Shown here piece by piece: positions 56,858 to 57,657 of a DNA stretch of 57,657 nt. A program made the position numbers and the translations under genes. Within the stretch, counting starts at the first letter, position 1. Each line of letters begins with the position of its first letter. Under the pieces are notes generated by a model that was given only the letters and a program-made list of their open reading frames with translations, was not told where the DNA came from and made no database searches. The DNA comes from an uncultured Spirochaetaceae bacterium (lineage in GTDB: Bacteria > Spirochaetota > Spirochaetia > Treponematales > Treponemataceae): the NCBI GenBank assembly GCA_902789325.1, contig CADANN010000009.1, positions 1-57,657 of the forward strand, written 5' to 3'.

Positions 56858-57604
56858 TTACTTCACATGATTAATCATGCTTGCCTGATATCCTGCTCCA
56901 AATCCGTTATCAATATTTACAACCGAAACTCCGCTTGCGCAGGAGTTCAGCATAGAAAGCAAGGCAGAAAGTCCATGGAATGAAGCTCCATAGCCTACGC
57001 TTGTAGGAACCGCAATAACCGGACAATCAGCAAGTCCACTGATAACACTCGCAAGTGCTCCTTCCATTCCTGCAATTGCGATAATTACAGTTGCACTCAT
57101 AATCTCGTCCATGTGGGCGAGGGTGCGGTGAAGGCCCGCAACTCCTACATCATAAAGTCTGGTAACTTTATTACCCAAGGCTTCTGCTGTAAGGGCAGCT
57201 TCTTCCGCTACTGGAATATCACTTGTACCGCCGGTTGCAACTACAATAGTTCCAATTCCGTCGGGAGCAGGAAGCCTTCCGACAATTCCAATTCTTGCGT
57301 CTTTTCTATAATCAAAAGGAATTTCACTGGCAACAGCCTTAGCTTTTTCTTCATCAATACGGGTAATTAAAATTGTATTTTGCCCGGCGTTTTGCAAAGC
57401 GTGAACAATGCCAATAATCTGTTGTGCTGTTTTACCGGCACCATAAATTACTTCGGCAGCGCCTTGTCTTGCTTTTCTGTGTAAATCAACTTTTGCATAA
57501 CCCAAATCTTCAAAGGGTTGTTTCTTTATTTTAAGAAGGGCGTCCTCCACAGAAACACTTCCGTTTTGAACGCCCTCTAATAAGTTCTTAATATCGCTGT
57601 TCAA
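56858..57604 (-). CDS. larB: LarB, nickel-pincer cofactor carboxylase/hydrolase
   Basis: A 248-residue enzyme that carboxylates and hydrolyses nicotinic acid adenine dinucleotide as the first step of the nickel-pincer cofactor. The C-terminal domain is PurE-like: IVVATGGTSDIPVAEEAALTAEALGN near residue 125, LYDVGVAGLHR near 151, and ALASVISGLADCPVIAVPTSVGYGASFHGLSALLSMLNSCASGVSVVNIDNGFGAG. It starts at a TTG (57604), five bases after the stop of another minus-strand gene, with a weak ribosome binding site. LarA and LarE are not seen in this window. Confidence 0.93.
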   Translation of the reverse strand: MNSDIKNLLEGVQNGSVSVEDALLKIKKQPFEDLGYAKVDLHRKARQGAAEVIYGAGKTAQQIIGIVHALQNAGQNTILITRIDEEKAKAVASEIPFDYRKDARIGIVGRLPAPDGIGTIVVATGGTSDIPVAEEAALTAEALGNKVTRLYDVGVAGLHRTLAHMDEIMSATVIIAIAGMEGALASVISGLADCPVIAVPTSVGYGASFHGLSALLSMLNSCASGVSVVNIDNGFGAGYQASMINHVK

Positions 57605-57609
57605 TCTTA

Positions 57610-57657
57610 TTATTTGTTTTTCTTAAAAAGTGCTGCTTTTACAACACCCTTCGGATC
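57610..57657 (-). CDS. C-terminal end of an unidentified protein
   Basis: Only the last 15 codons and a TAA are inside the window, ending in a basic tail (DPKGVVKAALFKKNK). The frame stays open to the window edge, and the stop lies five bases before the larB start, so it is probably the upstream gene of the lar operon. Its identity cannot be told from this stretch; LarA or LarE would be natural guesses only. Confidence 0.45.
   Translation of the reverse strand, partial: DPKGVVKAALFKKNK

Noticed and set aside
1..57657. CRISPR arrays, prophage genes, transposases or rRNA genes
   Set aside because: No regularly spaced repeats, integrase, capsid, transposase or rRNA-like sequence was seen. The hairpin repeats are dispersed and not regularly spaced.

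Overview
The window looks like a chromosomal segment of a saccharolytic, gut- or rumen-type Treponema (spirochaete). The basis is a moderate-to-low G+C sequence by eye, many spirochaete-style lipoproteins with relaxed lipoboxes, a treponemal mix of housekeeping genes (thyX, rny, the lptCAB cluster, ABC-F proteins, a ClpS/ClpA pair), and a large load of plant-polysaccharide genes. No prophage, transposase, CRISPR array or rRNA operon was seen. The species call is inference; no database was searched.

Layout. 1-2662: end of a U32-family protein, a barrel-like envelope protein and a metallophosphoesterase lipoprotein. 2758-3043: three minus-strand tRNAs (Arg-GCG, Ser-GCU, Ser-UGA) with a clear promoter and terminator. 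3206-17954: mostly plus-strand housekeeping genes: HdeD-like membrane protein, thyX, an SH3-like lipoprotein, an ABC-F ATPase, an RsmI-like methylase, trxB, a GH3 glycosidase, an acyl-CoA synthetase overlapping lptC-lptA-lptB, and rny. 18000-20187: four small minus-strand genes, mostly of unknown function.

20284-32293 (minus) holds clpS-clpA running directly into a sugar-sensing cluster: membrane-anchored sugar-binding protein, LytS/YesM-type histidine kinase, YesN-type response regulator and XylF-like lipoprotein. It is followed by the chvE-gguA-gguB monosaccharide ABC transporter. The arrangement resembles the XylFII-LytS-YesN xylose-sensing system of Clostridium beijerinckii. 32354-37270 (plus): a rhomboid-like membrane protein without the usual histidine, an unassigned GH42-like TIM-barrel protein, YbaK and EttA.

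37431-50586 is glycan-degrading: a GH5 endoglucanase lipoprotein with a GH1 beta-glucosidase, a type-B carboxylesterase, an Lpl-type oligosaccharide ABC transporter divergent from an AraC regulator, and a CE1 esterase/GH43 operon divergent from a second GH43. Two of the divergent regions share an AAACGTTTT-centred operator-like palindrome. 50617-57657 contains prmC-prfA, a DUF3737-like beta-helix protein, a GNAT acetyltransferase, and a larB-larC operon whose last gene is a GH10 xylanase with no signal peptide.

As inferred, exported GH5/GH43/CE1 enzymes cut beta-glucans and arabinoxylan at the cell surface, the two ABC systems import oligo- and monosaccharides, and cytoplasmic GH1, GH43 and GH10 enzymes finish them. 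Three structural themes recur: dispersed hairpins with a conserved CTTG loop and variable stems, two of them read in frame inside proteins; several promoters with a -10 box ending exactly seven bases before the ATG, which predicts leaderless mRNAs; and long stems at intercistronic or start-codon positions.
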